Program-made: the position numbers and the translations under genes
The notes under the pieces: model-generated
Database searches by the model: none
What the model saw: only the letters and a program-made list of their open reading frames with translations
What the model was told of the DNA's origin: nothing
Assembly: GCF_013141725.1 (NCBI RefSeq)
Contig: NZ_WHNZ01000043.1
Coordinates: 1 to 64,000, forward strand
Direction: 5' to 3'
Source: Paenibacillus planticolens
GTDB lineage: Bacteria; Bacillota; Bacilli; Paenibacillales; NBRC-103111
Length of the DNA stretch: 64,000 nt
Shown: positions 8,695 through 18,089 of the stretch, piece after piece
How the letters are laid out: each line of letters begins with the position of its first letter
How positions within the stretch are numbered: position 1 is the first letter of the stretch

Positions 8695-9636
8695 TTATTG
8701 CTCTTCGAATTGGTAAAGCGGTGTAGACAGGTAACGCTCACCGTTACTTGGAACGACAGCAACGACACGTTTGCCTGCGCCAAGCTCTTTTGCCACTTTC
8801 AAAGCTGCAAAAATCGCTGCACCGGAGGAAATACCGCCAAGAATACCTTCTTCTTTGGCTACGCGGCGGGAAGTTTCGAAAGCGTCGTCGTTCTCCACAG
8901 CAATGATTTCATCATAGATCTTCGTGTTCAAAATACCAGGAACAAAGCCGGCGCCGATCCCTTGAATTTTGTGAGGACCTGGTTTACCGCCGGATAGAAC
9001 CGGTGAAGCCGCAGGCTCGACAGCATAAATTTTGATGTCCGGGAAGTTTTCTTTCAGCACGCCGCCAGCGCCTGAAATCGTTCCGCCAGTACCGATACCT
9101 GCGATGAAAGCATCTAATTTGCCGTCATGTCCTTTGATCGCTTCCACGATTTCCGGACCTGTTGTTTCGCGGTGAATTTTCACGTTCGCTTGGTTCTCGA
9201 ATTGTTGCGGAATGAAATAGGATGGATTCTCCGCTTTCAGTTCTTCCGCACGTTTGATCGCACCTTTCATACCTTCCGCTCCCGGTGTAAGTACAAGCTG
9301 TGCACCGTAAGCACGCAGCAGGTTGCGTCTTTCTAGAGACATCGTTTCCGGCATAACCAGAATCGCTTTGTAACCTTTAGCAGCTGCAACTAATGCGATT
9401 CCGATTCCTGTGTTACCGCTAGTTGGCTCAACAATTGTATCGCCAGGCTTGAGTTTGCCTTCTTGTTCGGCGACCTCGATCATGGAGATGGCAATACGGT
9501 CTTTTACACTGGCACCAGGGTTCTGATATTCCAATTTAACATAAACCTCTGCGCTTCCTTCCGGAACCACACGATTCAAGCGAACAAGCGGTGTATCTCC
9601 AATTAAATCCGTAATGCTTTGTACTAATCTTGCCAT
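8695..9636 (-). CDS. cysK: Cysteine synthase A (O-acetylserine sulfhydrylase)
   Basis: PLP enzyme making L-cysteine from O-acetylserine and sulfide. The 313-residue protein carries YQNPGASVKDRIAISMIE with the PLP lysine (about 43), EPTSGNTGIGIALVAAAKGY for the substrate loop, the phosphate-binding GIGTGGTISGAG (about 176-187) and GISSGAA near the C-terminus. The gene has its own promoter, with a palindrome over the -35 box, and its own terminator. It is probably independent of both the foldase/nad group upstream and the pab operon downstream. In B. subtilis CysK also acts with the CymR regulator; no cymR is seen here. Confidence 0.96.
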   Translation of the reverse strand: MARLVQSITDLIGDTPLVRLNRVVPEGSAEVYVKLEYQNPGASVKDRIAISMIEVAEQEGKLKPGDTIVEPTSGNTGIGIALVAAAKGYKAILVMPETMSLERRNLLRAYGAQLVLTPGAEGMKGAIKRAEELKAENPSYFIPQQFENQANVKIHRETTGPEIVEAIKGHDGKLDAFIAGIGTGGTISGAGGVLKENFPDIKIYAVEPAASPVLSGGKPGPHKIQGIGAGFVPGILNTKIYDEIIAVENDDAFETSRRVAKEEGILGGISSGAAIFAALKVAKELGAGKRVVAVVPSNGERYLSTPLYQFEEQ

Positions 9637-9700
9637 TTCTAGTCCCCTCCAGATTGAGTAATGAATGATTTCCGAGTTAGTTAGTCGGTATTATGCATTA

Positions 9701-9734
9701 ATCTTATCAATGCATACTATGGTTGTCAACCATA
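9701..9734 (-). promoter_or_regulatory. cysK promoter with palindromic operator candidate
   Basis: The -35 TTGACA (9724-9729) and -10 TAAGAT (9701-9706) are spaced 17 bp. The -35 lies inside a perfect palindrome at 9718-9734, TATGGTTG-A-CAACCATA, where a repressor would block polymerase. Outer arms GCATACT and AGTATGC also face each other. CymR controls cysK in B. subtilis, but I cannot match this palindrome to its consensus with confidence. Confidence 0.75.
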
Positions 9735-9748
9735 TTTTCCACAGTATG

Positions 9749-10699
9749 CTACTTAAACTGCGGATCTATGATCGTTACTTTCCATTTCGTGCGAAGCTGC
9801 GAAACATAATCTTTGAGGGGCGGCGCTTCCTGCAGCGCAAGCTCCCTGCGTACATTTTCCCGAATAAACGTACGATCCGGATTGGCTTTATCCCGCTTAT
9901 TTTTCAGCTTCACAATAGCAAAGCCTTGTGCCAGCGGAACAGGTTTACTCACTTCTCCAGCCTTCAGCAATTTCGCCGCTTCCAGCACCGGAGCCGACAC
10001 AAAAGGATCATCTCCCTCAATCCATCCCAAATCGCCACCGGAATTATTGGTTGCATCATCGAGAGAACGATCTCTGGCCAGGATTTCAAAGCTTTCCCCT
10101 TTCGCCAACGCCGCTATGACTTTGTTCGCCTGTTCCTTGGTAGAGACAATGATCTGCTGGATGTTGTACTCGGATTCTTGCTTAAATTCATCGGGATGCG
10201 CTTGGATATAGGAATCCACCTGAGCATCCGTTATTTGTATATGGCTGGTAGCGAGTTTCTCCAAGAGCAGCTTATTCGTAACATCGTCTTTGATTTCTTG
10301 CTGGGACAGCCCCAATTGACTTCGCATGGATGCGTAAAATTGTTCTTCACTCTCATAGCCTTGCTGCATTCGTTTCAACTCACGCGCAATCTCCGCGTCT
10401 CCAATCGATGTTCCCGTCTCGTTTCCTTCCAAACGTATCACTTCACGATCCAACAGTTGACCTAACAGTTCTGCGCCATAATGACGTTCCAGCGCCGTTT
10501 GCAACTCTTGCCGCGTGATTGCGCGACTTCCAATTTTGGCAACGACCTGCTCAATGGTTTGCCCGCCTTGCTGCTCAGGATCTGCTGGATGACTCGGTTC
10601 TGATTGGTTCATGATATGGGTGATCAGCAAGGATGCGAGCACGAGATTACATACAGCCATCACAATGATGACTCCCCACAATCGCTTTACGTTCTGCAT
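9749..10699 (-). CDS. Membrane-anchored peptidyl-prolyl isomerase (YacD/PrsA-like foldase)
   Basis: Likely assists folding of exported proteins outside the membrane. The 316-residue protein starts with a single membrane segment (about 9-30, LWGVIIVMAVCNLVLASLLI) without a lipobox cysteine, then a SurA-type N-terminal domain, then a parvulin domain at about 178-275 with YNIQQIIVSTKEQANKVI, GGDLGWIEGDDPFVSAP and KPVPLAQGFAIVKLKNK. B. subtilis yacD occupies the same place between hslO and cysK. Its substrates are unknown. A second, lipoprotein-type foldase gene lies at 36.7 kb. Confidence 0.88.
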   Translation of the reverse strand: MQNVKRLWGVIIVMAVCNLVLASLLITHIMNQSEPSHPADPEQQGGQTIEQVVAKIGSRAITRQELQTALERHYGAELLGQLLDREVIRLEGNETGTSIGDAEIARELKRMQQGYESEEQFYASMRSQLGLSQQEIKDDVTNKLLLEKLATSHIQITDAQVDSYIQAHPDEFKQESEYNIQQIIVSTKEQANKVIAALAKGESFEILARDRSLDDATNNSGGDLGWIEGDDPFVSAPVLEAAKLLKAGEVSKPVPLAQGFAIVKLKNKRDKANPDRTFIRENVRRELALQEAPPLKDYVSQLRTKWKVTIIDPQFK

Positions 10700-10734
10700 C
10701 CTGACTCCCTCTTCATTTCCATAGTGCTGCTGAT

Positions 10735-11601
10735 CTACAGATCAATCATCCGTTGCAGCTCTTCTTCATTGTAGCGATACGCTTCATTGCAGAAATGACA
10801 CACGACCTCGGCAAAGCCTTCATCGTCAAGAATTTCTTGAAGTTCCGCTTTCCCTAAGGAAATTAACGTAGATTCAATTCTCTCCCGGCTGCACTTGCAG
10901 CGGAACATAACGTCCATCTGATCCAGTGTCTGAAAAGACGGCAGCACCGTTTGGAGAATTTCCTCCAGGTTCAACCCACTGCCCAGCATGCTTGTAAAAG
11001 ACGGGATACGTGAGAGCATTTCCTCGATTTCCCCAATCTCTTGGTCGCTTAATCCAGGAAGCAATTGAATGACGAATCCGCCGGAAGCGAGGATGGAGTG
11101 ATCCGTGTTTACCAAGACACCAAGCGCGACAGCCGACGGCGTTTGCTCCGACTTCGCGAAATAGTATGTGAAATCTTCGGCTAACTCGCCGGTTATTAAA
11201 GGCGTACTGCCTTTATACGGCTCTTTGAGACCTAAATCTTTGGTTATGTACAAAAAGCCTTCCGTTCCTACTGCTGCAGCAACATCAAGCTTGCCATTCG
11301 CTTTAAGGGGAGGATCAACAAGCGGATTATCCACATAACCGCGCACCTCGCCTTTGGCATTGGCATCGACCACAATTTGACCGATCGGACCGTCGCCTTT
11401 GACTTGAATAATAAGATGCTCCTCTCCTTTGAGCATGGCTCCGAGAAGAAGACCTGCTGCCGCCGTTCTTCCTAGGGCCGCTGTGGCCGTTGGAGTCGTT
11501 TGATGTCTTCGGCTAAGTTCATCTGTGAGAACGGTGGTTTGTACTGCAAAAGCACGTACTTTCCCTTGAAGCGCCGTTCCTCGAATTAAATAATCGCCCA
11601 T
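10735..11601 (-). CDS. hslO: Hsp33 redox-regulated chaperone
   Basis: Cytosolic holdase that becomes active under oxidative stress when its zinc site is oxidised. The 288-residue protein has the Hsp33 core from MGDYLIRGTALQGKVRAFAV and the C-terminal zinc-binding cysteines in MFRCKCSRERIES and EVVCHFCNEAYRY (CxC then CxxC, residues about 236-272), separated by a typical linker. It is in the same direction as coaX and the foldase gene and probably co-transcribed with nadABC-coaX. Confidence 0.96.
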   Translation of the reverse strand: MGDYLIRGTALQGKVRAFAVQTTVLTDELSRRHQTTPTATAALGRTAAAGLLLGAMLKGEEHLIIQVKGDGPIGQIVVDANAKGEVRGYVDNPLVDPPLKANGKLDVAAAVGTEGFLYITKDLGLKEPYKGSTPLITGELAEDFTYYFAKSEQTPSAVALGVLVNTDHSILASGGFVIQLLPGLSDQEIGEIEEMLSRIPSFTSMLGSGLNLEEILQTVLPSFQTLDQMDVMFRCKCSRERIESTLISLGKAELQEILDDEGFAEVVCHFCNEAYRYNEEELQRMIDL

Positions 11602-11624
11602 GTTACGTCCTTTCCTTAACCAAC

Positions 11625-12389
11625 TTATGCGTTTTTCTCGTATATCATTTGTAAGCCTTGCAGGGTCAGCAGGGGATTCACAATCTGAATCGTTCGGGAT
11701 TCGCTGGAGATCAATTCGGCAAGTCCCCCCGTTGCTATGACGGTAGGATTCACATTAAACTCCTGTTTTACCCGTTCGACAATGCCGTCAACCTGACCCA
11801 CATAGCCGTAAATAATTCCCGCTTGCATCGCCGCTACTGTGTTTCTGCCTACAACGCTCTTCGGCTTCACAAGCTCGATGCGCGGCAGTTTCGCAGCCTT
11901 TTGATATAACGCTTCTGTCGATATCCCGATTCCCGGCGCAATGGCGCACCCTACAAGCTGCTGGGCAGGGTCGATATAGTCGTACGTTGTCGCTGTTCCG
12001 AAATCAACAATAATACAAGGGGCCCCATAAAGCTCAAGCGCCGCAACAGCATTCACGATGCGATCCGCTCCAACCTCTTTAGGATTATCTACCCGCACGT
12101 TCAATCCCGTCTTGATGCCGGGACCTACGGTAAATGGCGTCCTTTTTAAATAATGCAGACAAAGGTTTTCCATGACGCTGACGAGTGGAGGGACGACGGA
12201 AGAGACGATGACACCGTCAACTTCGCTGAATGTGATCCCTGAGTGTTGGAACAGGCTGAATAGCTGCATGCCGTACTCATCAACGGTGGCTGAGCGGTTC
12301 GTGCTTACCCGCCAATGGTGTTGGAGTTCACGCCCTTTGTAGAGACCGAGTACAATGTTGGTATTCCCAACGTCGATGACAAGAATCAT
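11625..12389 (-). CDS. coaX: Type III pantothenate kinase
   Basis: Phosphorylates pantothenate, the first step of coenzyme A synthesis. The 254-residue protein is an ASKHA-fold kinase with the N-terminal phosphate motif MILVIDVGNTNIVLGLY, VGADRIVNAVAA and IIVDFGTATTYDYID (catalytic aspartate), and ATGGLAEL near the C-terminus. It overlaps nadC by 4 nt, so CoA and NAD cofactor genes are translationally coupled here. Confidence 0.95.
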   Translation of the reverse strand: MILVIDVGNTNIVLGLYKGRELQHHWRVSTNRSATVDEYGMQLFSLFQHSGITFSEVDGVIVSSVVPPLVSVMENLCLHYLKRTPFTVGPGIKTGLNVRVDNPKEVGADRIVNAVAALELYGAPCIIVDFGTATTYDYIDPAQQLVGCAIAPGIGISTEALYQKAAKLPRIELVKPKSVVGRNTVAAMQAGIIYGYVGQVDGIVERVKQEFNVNPTVIATGGLAELISSESRTIQIVNPLLTLQGLQMIYEKNA

Positions 12390-13255
12390 AGCGCAGTCTC
12401 CTTCCGCTCATTGAGGTCAAGTGAAATATCCAGCGCTGCAACCGAGTAAGTCAACCGTCCGACCGAGATCACATCTACGCCCGACTCAGCCATAGCTTTA
12501 ATGGTCTGCAGCGTTACGGACCCCGACCCCTCTACTACAATATGCGGAGCTTTGCTTTTAATTATGGAAACTGCTTCCTTCATTTGCACGGGTGGCATAT
12601 TATCCAACATGATGATATCTGCACCCGCGGACAGAGCTTCATGGAGTTGATCGAAATCCTCGACTTCCACCTCAATCTTCATGGTATGAGGAATCTGCCG
12701 TCTTGCCGCCTGTACAGCTTGGGTAATACCGCCGGAACCCTTGATGTGGTTATCTTTAATCATCACAGCATCGTAAAGCCCGAAACGGTGGTTATGACCG
12801 CCACCCACGCGAACGGCATATTTCTCCAGCATCCGGTGACCCGGCGTTGTCTTCCGTGTGTCCACAAGTCGGGTCGGCAAACCCTCCAGAGCGTCAACAT
12901 ACTCCCGCGTTCTGGTCGCAATGCCGGACATTCTTTGCATGAGGTTAAGGCTCAAACGTTCCCCAAGCAGAATGCTCCGGGTGTTTCCTTCCACTTCAGC
13001 TAGTATAGTCCCTTTATTAACAGACGATCCTTCGGCCACTTTAGTTTCAAAACGAAGGGAAGCATCGACGACGGCAAAAACTTCTTGAGCAATTCGCAGA
13101 CCGCATACGATCCCATCTTCTTTGACGTGGATAATCCCTTTGGACGCATGTTCCAAAGGGATCGTTGTCAGAGTCGTGACATCTCCTGTGCCAATATCTT
13201 CTTCTAACCAAAGCCGAATATGTTTACGAATTAGTTCCATATTTAAATCCAGCAT
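12386..13255 (-). CDS. nadC: Nicotinate-nucleotide pyrophosphorylase (quinolinate phosphoribosyltransferase)
   Basis: Converts quinolinate and PRPP to nicotinate mononucleotide. Using the ATG of MLDLNMELIRKHI gives 289 residues, the normal size. A longer frame adds 39 residues that lie wholly inside nadB. The RBS GAGGAG precedes it within the nadB end. Motifs include EEDIGTGDVTT, DTRKTTPGHRMLEKYAVRVGG split around the active site, GLYDAVMIKDNHI, and the barrel strands IEVEVEDFDQ and IMLDNMPP. The start follows the nadB stop by one base, and the gene overlaps coaX by 4 nt. Confidence 0.95.
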   Translation of the reverse strand: MLDLNMELIRKHIRLWLEEDIGTGDVTTLTTIPLEHASKGIIHVKEDGIVCGLRIAQEVFAVVDASLRFETKVAEGSSVNKGTILAEVEGNTRSILLGERLSLNLMQRMSGIATRTREYVDALEGLPTRLVDTRKTTPGHRMLEKYAVRVGGGHNHRFGLYDAVMIKDNHIKGSGGITQAVQAARRQIPHTMKIEVEVEDFDQLHEALSAGADIIMLDNMPPVQMKEAVSIIKSKAPHIVVEGSGSVTLQTIKAMAESGVDVISVGRLTYSVAALDISLDLNERKETAL

Positions 13256-13256
13256 A

Positions 13257-14867
13257 TTAAATCCACTCCTCAATGCTATCTTCCCCGCGCTTAAAAACAA
13301 TATGCTTCTTCCAAGCATGATCGTCCCGCTCCGGGAAATCTTCGCGGTAATGACCGCCCCGGCTTTCCTCACGCGTCAAAGCTGCTGTTGTCGTAAGCAA
13401 AGCACAGTTCAGTAAATTAGCAAACTCATATTCTTCACGTTTCGTCATTAGGGAATCGTAAATGGACAGCTGTCTGGACAGTTCGTCATGGCCTTTTTGC
13501 AGACCTTTGGCCGAACGCTTCAGTCCGGCGTACCGCAGCATGACTTTCTGCAATTTCAGCTTCTTTTCGACAACGGCCTGGTTAGGAATTTCCGTTCTTG
13601 GCGCTTCCGACTCTGCGCGGAGCTGAATATCGCCTTCCAGAGGCGGAAGCTCTTGAATACGCTCTATGATCCTTCTACCGAAAACGATAGCTTCCGATAA
13701 CGAATTGCTAGCCAAGCGGTTAGCGCCATGTACACCTGTAGAAGACACCTCACCGCAAGCAAAAAGTCTGCGGACGTGTGTTTCACCATGCAAATCAGTC
13801 TTAACGCCACCCATCATATAATGGGCTGCAGGAGCAACTGGAATCCAGTCTGTGCTCATATCCAGACCATAATTCAAGCAGAACTCATAGATCGTAGGAA
13901 ACCGGTGTTTAATGAGCTCCTCGGTTTCGTGCGTAATATCGATATAAACGAACGTCGATTTGCAATTCTCCATCTCGTCCACAATGGCGCGAGCCACAAC
14001 ATCCCGAGGCGCTAGCTCAAGTTGCGGATGATAACGATCCATGAAGCGTTCCCCTTTGATGTTGCGCAGATAAGCCCCCTCGCCGCGCACCGCTTCCGAT
14101 ATAAGAAAACGCGGAGCACCTGGGTAGCAGAGCGCCGTTGGGTGGAATTGAACAAATTCCACGTCTTGAATTTGCGCGCCGGCGCGATAGGCAATCGCGA
14201 TGCCATCGCCGGTCGCGATATCCGGGTTCGTCGTGTAGCGGAACAGCTGCCCCGCCCCCCCGGAGCAGAGGATCGTGGCGTTGCCGCGGACAAACACCCG
14301 CTGGCCGCCCGGCTTCTGTACGAGTGCGCCGTAGCACTCGCCATCTTGCGTGATGAGGTCGATGACAAAGTGATCGTCCCAAATCTCGATATTCGGATCC
14401 TGCTTCGTGCGTTCCGAAAGAGCCCGTACAATCTCGGCGCCGGTAGCGTCGCCGTGTGCGTGCAGAATGCGGCGCTGGCTGTGAGCCCCTTCTTTGGTCA
14501 AAGCGAACTCTCCGTTCTCCAAATCGAACTGAGTTCCCATGCGAATCAGATCCTGAACGCCGTTAGGCCCTTCATGAACAAGAACGTCAACAGCCTCAGG
14601 CGAGCAGAGGCCGGCACCGGCGATCAAAGTATCCTGCATATGATATTCAGGTGAATCCTCATCGGAAATAACAGCAGCTATCCCGCCTTGTGCATAACGG
14701 GTGTTGCTGTCGAGGAGCGATTTCTTCGTAATCATCAGAACTTTCTTATTTTCACTAGCGCGCAATGCCGTAAATAATCCCGCAATACCTGCGCCAATCA
14801 CAATCACATCTGTATGTACATGAGGAATGGAATTTAAATCTACATCTACGAGGTATCTAGGAATCAT
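13257..14867 (-). CDS. nadB: L-aspartate oxidase
   Basis: FAD enzyme oxidising aspartate to iminoaspartate for quinolinate synthesis. The protein (536 residues from this start) has the Rossmann motif VIVIGAGIAGLFTALRA, SNTRYAQGGIAAV-type FAD contacts, ILHAHGDATGAEI, VQFHPTAL and the succinate-dehydrogenase-like HYMMGGVKTD. GEVSSTGVHGANRLASNSLSEA follows in two family blocks. I use the ATG of MIPRYLVDVDL because a TATAAT at 14894-14899 and GGGTGA lie just ahead of it. An ATG 48 nt upstream is possible. The product substrate channels to NadA, encoded just upstream. Confidence 0.93.
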   Translation of the reverse strand: MIPRYLVDVDLNSIPHVHTDVIVIGAGIAGLFTALRASENKKVLMITKKSLLDSNTRYAQGGIAAVISDEDSPEYHMQDTLIAGAGLCSPEAVDVLVHEGPNGVQDLIRMGTQFDLENGEFALTKEGAHSQRRILHAHGDATGAEIVRALSERTKQDPNIEIWDDHFVIDLITQDGECYGALVQKPGGQRVFVRGNATILCSGGAGQLFRYTTNPDIATGDGIAIAYRAGAQIQDVEFVQFHPTALCYPGAPRFLISEAVRGEGAYLRNIKGERFMDRYHPQLELAPRDVVARAIVDEMENCKSTFVYIDITHETEELIKHRFPTIYEFCLNYGLDMSTDWIPVAPAAHYMMGGVKTDLHGETHVRRLFACGEVSSTGVHGANRLASNSLSEAIVFGRRIIERIQELPPLEGDIQLRAESEAPRTEIPNQAVVEKKLKLQKVMLRYAGLKRSAKGLQKGHDELSRQLSIYDSLMTKREEYEFANLLNCALLTTTAALTREESRGGHYREDFPERDDHAWKKHIVFKRGEDSIEEWI

Positions 14868-14941
14868 GCCGCTCACCCGTTCTTCACCGTTAATTATACA
14901 AATTGATGCGTTCATTCAATTAAACAAGAGAGTAGCGCATG

Positions 14942-15880
14942 CTACTTTACTTGTAACATGCGCTCTAAGGACAATCTTGCTTTATCGGCTACATCTTCCG
15001 GCACATAAATCTCCGGCTGCATCGTCTCCAAACATTTCACAATTTTCTTTAAATTGTTCACTTTCATATTCGGGCAGACCAAATATTTCGTTGCGAAGTG
15101 GAATTGTTTGTCCGGGCTGTCCAGGCGCAGTTGGTAACCTGTCCCATCTTCCGTTCCGACAATAAATTCCTTGCAGTCTGACTCTTTGCAATATTTAATA
15201 ATCGCTGTCGTACTCCCTACAAAATCGCCAAGTTTCACAACTTCTGGCCGGCACTCCGGATGGACCACGAATTGCGCATTCGGATACTGCGCTTTCATTT
15301 CTTCGACATCTTTGACGGTCAGCATATCATGCGTGTTGCAGTAACCTTCCCAGATGATCACTTTTTTGCTTGTGAATTTTGATACATAGTCGCCCAAATT
15401 TTTATCCGGTACCCAGATGATTTCATCTGAATCGACGGAATTGATGACGTTTATGGCATTTGCGGATGTACAGCAAATATCTGTTTCTGATTTAACATCG
15501 GCTGACGTATTAATGTAAGCAACGACTTTAGCTTTAGGATGTTGGCGCTTCAAAGCACGAAGACCTTCAACATTCACCATATCCGCCATCGGGCAGCCTG
15601 CCCGTTCATCGGGGATAATTACCGTTTTGTTCGGGGCTAATATTTTAGCGCTTTCTCCCATGAAATGAACGCCGCAAAAAACGATAACATCTGCATCTGT
15701 TTGTGCCGCCTTTTGCGCTAGCAAGAAGGAATCCCCCCGAAAATCGGCAACCTCTTGAACCTCGTCACGCTGATAATAATGAGCCAGAATAATGGCATTC
15801 CGTTCTTTCTTCAGTTGCAGCAACCGTTCTTTCAATATACGATTCTGCTCCGCTTTGCGCTCTAATGCTAAAGCTTCCAT
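14942..15880 (-). CDS. nadA: Quinolinate synthase
   Basis: [4Fe-4S] enzyme that condenses iminoaspartate with dihydroxyacetone phosphate. The 312-residue protein (ATG of MEALALERKAEQN, with GGGGAGGA 9 nt ahead) carries AIILAHYYQRDEVQEVADF, FCGVHFMGESAKIL, DICCTSANA, VVHPECRPEVV and YLVCPNM. The cysteines in these blocks are the cluster-ligand candidates. It is the first gene of nadA-nadB-nadC, making the complete de novo route from aspartate to nicotinate mononucleotide. A promoter with an inverted repeat at the start site precedes it. Confidence 0.95.
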   Translation of the reverse strand: MEALALERKAEQNRILKERLLQLKKERNAIILAHYYQRDEVQEVADFRGDSFLLAQKAAQTDADVIVFCGVHFMGESAKILAPNKTVIIPDERAGCPMADMVNVEGLRALKRQHPKAKVVAYINTSADVKSETDICCTSANAINVINSVDSDEIIWVPDKNLGDYVSKFTSKKVIIWEGYCNTHDMLTVKDVEEMKAQYPNAQFVVHPECRPEVVKLGDFVGSTTAIIKYCKESDCKEFIVGTEDGTGYQLRLDSPDKQFHFATKYLVCPNMKVNNLKKIVKCLETMQPEIYVPEDVADKARLSLERMLQVK

Positions 15881-15961
15881 GGATGCTTCCTCCCCGGTTT
15901 GGGATGTAAAATGTATTTCATAATACTTACATAACATCTAAAATAGTATGATCAAACCCTC

Positions 15962-16012
15962 GTAAATTTAGAGATTTACAACTAATTTACACATTCCAGC
16001 ATCCCCTGTCAA
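15962..16012 (-). promoter_or_regulatory. nadA promoter with start-site inverted repeat
   Basis: The -35 TTGACA (16007-16012) and -10 TAAATT (15984-15989) have a 17-bp spacer. An inverted repeat GTAAAT-N6-ATTTAC at 15962-15979 lies over the expected start site, and a third GTAAAT overlaps the -10. This is a plausible operator for an NAD-pathway repressor. The regulator is not identifiable from this window. Confidence 0.75.
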
Positions 16013-16035
16013 TGCGTAAAAAAGCCGAAATAACC

Positions 16036-16074
16036 ACAAAAATCCGGGTACACCTGACGTGTACACCGGATTTA
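16036..16074 (-). terminator. ftsH intrinsic terminator
   Basis: On the minus strand AAATCCGGTGTACA pairs with TGTACCCGGATTT, followed by TTTTT. It separates ftsH from nadA. Confidence 0.85.
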
Positions 16075-16091
16075 CGTGTTGCTATCCCTTG

Positions 16092-18056
16092 TTACTCTTC
16101 GGATTGATCCGAATTGGGTTCCTTGTCTTTCTCTTTATCTTTGTCGAACTCTAACTTGTTGCTTTCATTTGCTTGGCTTTGCGGCTGAATGTTCACTTTA
16201 ACGTCTTCGTCATCTCCGCTAGCATTCAGTTTGCCTTTTTCCAAGAGCTCAATAATTTCGTCTTTATCGAGCGTTTCTTTCTCAAGCAGCGTTTTGGCTA
16301 CAAGATGCATCTGATCCGCATGCTCCGTAAGAATGGCACGCGCACGATCATAACAAGCACGGATAATGCTTTGCATCTCTTGGTCGATCTCATATGCGAT
16401 CGCATCGCTGTAGTTCTGTTCATGACCGATATCGCGGCCCAAGAACACTTGACCTTGCGAGCTGCCGAATTGCATCGGACCCAGCTTATCGCTCATTCCG
16501 TATTCCATAATCATGCGGCGAACGATGCCGGTTGCCTTCTGGAAGTCACTGTAAGCCCCTGTACCGATCTCGCCGATAAACAATTCTTCGGCAACGCGGC
16601 CTCCGAGGAGTCCAGTCACTTTATCGAGCAACTCGTTCTTCGTCTGCATCATGCGGTCTTCGCCTTCTTTAGGCAGCATCATGACGTAACCGCCGGCGCG
16701 TCCGCGCGGAACGATCGTCACTTTGTGCACCATATCTGCATTTTCCGCATGATAACCAATGATTGCGTGTCCGGCTTCATGATAGGCGACAATACGTTTC
16801 TCAACATCGCTAATAATCCGGCTTTTCTTCTGCGTACCGACAATGATACGGTCAAAAGCTTCCTCGACTTCAGCCATGGAAATGTCTTTACGGTTACGGC
16901 GAGCAGCGATTAAAGCCGCTTCATTCAATAGATTCTCTAGATCAGCGCCTGTAAATCCAGTTGTGTAACGGGACAAAGCGTCCAGCTTCACATCTTTGGC
17001 AAGCGGCTTATTGCGAGCATGTACTTTCAGTACAGCTTCGCGGCCTTTAATATCCGGACGGTCAACCGTGATTTGACGGTCGAAACGGCCTGGACGCAGT
17101 AAGGCAGGGTCAAGAATATCAGGGCGGTTCGTCGCGGCAACGATAATAATACCTTCGTTTGCGCCAAACCCGTCCATTTCAACGAGCAACTGATTGAGGG
17201 TTTGCTCACGCTCGTCGTGTCCGCCGCCTAAGCCGGCGCCACGTTGACGACCGACAGCATCGATCTCATCAATGAAAATGATACAAGGCGAATTTTTCTT
17301 CGCATTTTCGAACAAGTCACGTACACGGGATGCGCCGACACCGACGAACATCTCCACGAAGTCGGAACCGGAGATACTGAAGAACGGCACGCCTGCTTCA
17401 CCGGCAACCGCCCGTGCAAGCAATGTTTTACCTGTTCCCGGAGGACCGTTGAGCAGAACCCCTTTGGGGATTCGAGCGCCGACTGCTGCGAATTTCCGTG
17501 GATCTTTGAGGAACTCAACAACCTCGACCAACTCTTGCTTCTCTTCATCCGCGCCTGCCACGTCTTCAAATGTGACACGCTTCTTTTCCTCGTTATATAA
17601 GCGTGCACGGCTTTTGCCGAAGTTCATGACTTTGCCGCCGCCGCCCTGCGCTTGATTCAACAGGAAGAAAAACAAAATGAAGATAATGACGAATGGGATA
17701 ATAGAGGTAAGGAAACTAATCCATACGCTATCCCTCTCCATCGTCTCATACGTTTCCGTCGGAACGCCATTGGCTTCAATCAATTGAACGACCAAAGGCT
17801 CATACGGAGCGTGCGTTTCAAAGCTCTTCTTATCTGCACCGCTTGGAGGGTTAATGTACTTACCTCTAATCAAATACGTGTAACCATCGAACTTCAACGT
17901 TACGGATTCCACATTTTTGGTAACGACTGCTTGGCGGAATTTATCGTAAGTTATTACTTCCTTTTGTTCGTTTTGGGTACTGATGAAATGGACGATACCT
18001 ACTGTTACCAAAAATATAAGTAAATAAAAACCGGTATTCCGGATAATTCGATTCAT
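16092..18056 (-). CDS. ftsH: ATP-dependent zinc metalloprotease FtsH
   Basis: Membrane AAA+ protease that degrades misfolded membrane proteins and some regulators; in B. subtilis it affects sporulation. The 654 residues contain two membrane segments (about 7-25 and 115-135), Walker A GPPGTGKT (204-211), Walker B IIFIDEIDAVG, the arginine-finger region LRPGRFDRQ, and the zinc site HEAGH (426-430). The tail is charged and low-complexity (KEKDKEPNSDQSEE). The start is the ATG of MNRIIRN behind GAGGAGG. A promoter lies just upstream. Confidence 0.97.
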   Translation of the reverse strand: MNRIIRNTGFYLLIFLVTVGIVHFISTQNEQKEVITYDKFRQAVVTKNVESVTLKFDGYTYLIRGKYINPPSGADKKSFETHAPYEPLVVQLIEANGVPTETYETMERDSVWISFLTSIIPFVIIFILFFFLLNQAQGGGGKVMNFGKSRARLYNEEKKRVTFEDVAGADEEKQELVEVVEFLKDPRKFAAVGARIPKGVLLNGPPGTGKTLLARAVAGEAGVPFFSISGSDFVEMFVGVGASRVRDLFENAKKNSPCIIFIDEIDAVGRQRGAGLGGGHDEREQTLNQLLVEMDGFGANEGIIIVAATNRPDILDPALLRPGRFDRQITVDRPDIKGREAVLKVHARNKPLAKDVKLDALSRYTTGFTGADLENLLNEAALIAARRNRKDISMAEVEEAFDRIIVGTQKKSRIISDVEKRIVAYHEAGHAIIGYHAENADMVHKVTIVPRGRAGGYVMMLPKEGEDRMMQTKNELLDKVTGLLGGRVAEELFIGEIGTGAYSDFQKATGIVRRMIMEYGMSDKLGPMQFGSSQGQVFLGRDIGHEQNYSDAIAYEIDQEMQSIIRACYDRARAILTEHADQMHLVAKTLLEKETLDKDEIIELLEKGKLNASGDDEDVKVNIQPQSQANESNKLEFDKDKEKDKEPNSDQSEE

Positions 18057-18089
18057 CCCAAGCCTCCTCTCGAACGGCACACTTTTATT

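Noticed and set aside
14012..14654. Several overlapping frames on both strands within nadB
   Set aside because: nadB motifs are continuous across this part. The alternatives are compositional shadows.
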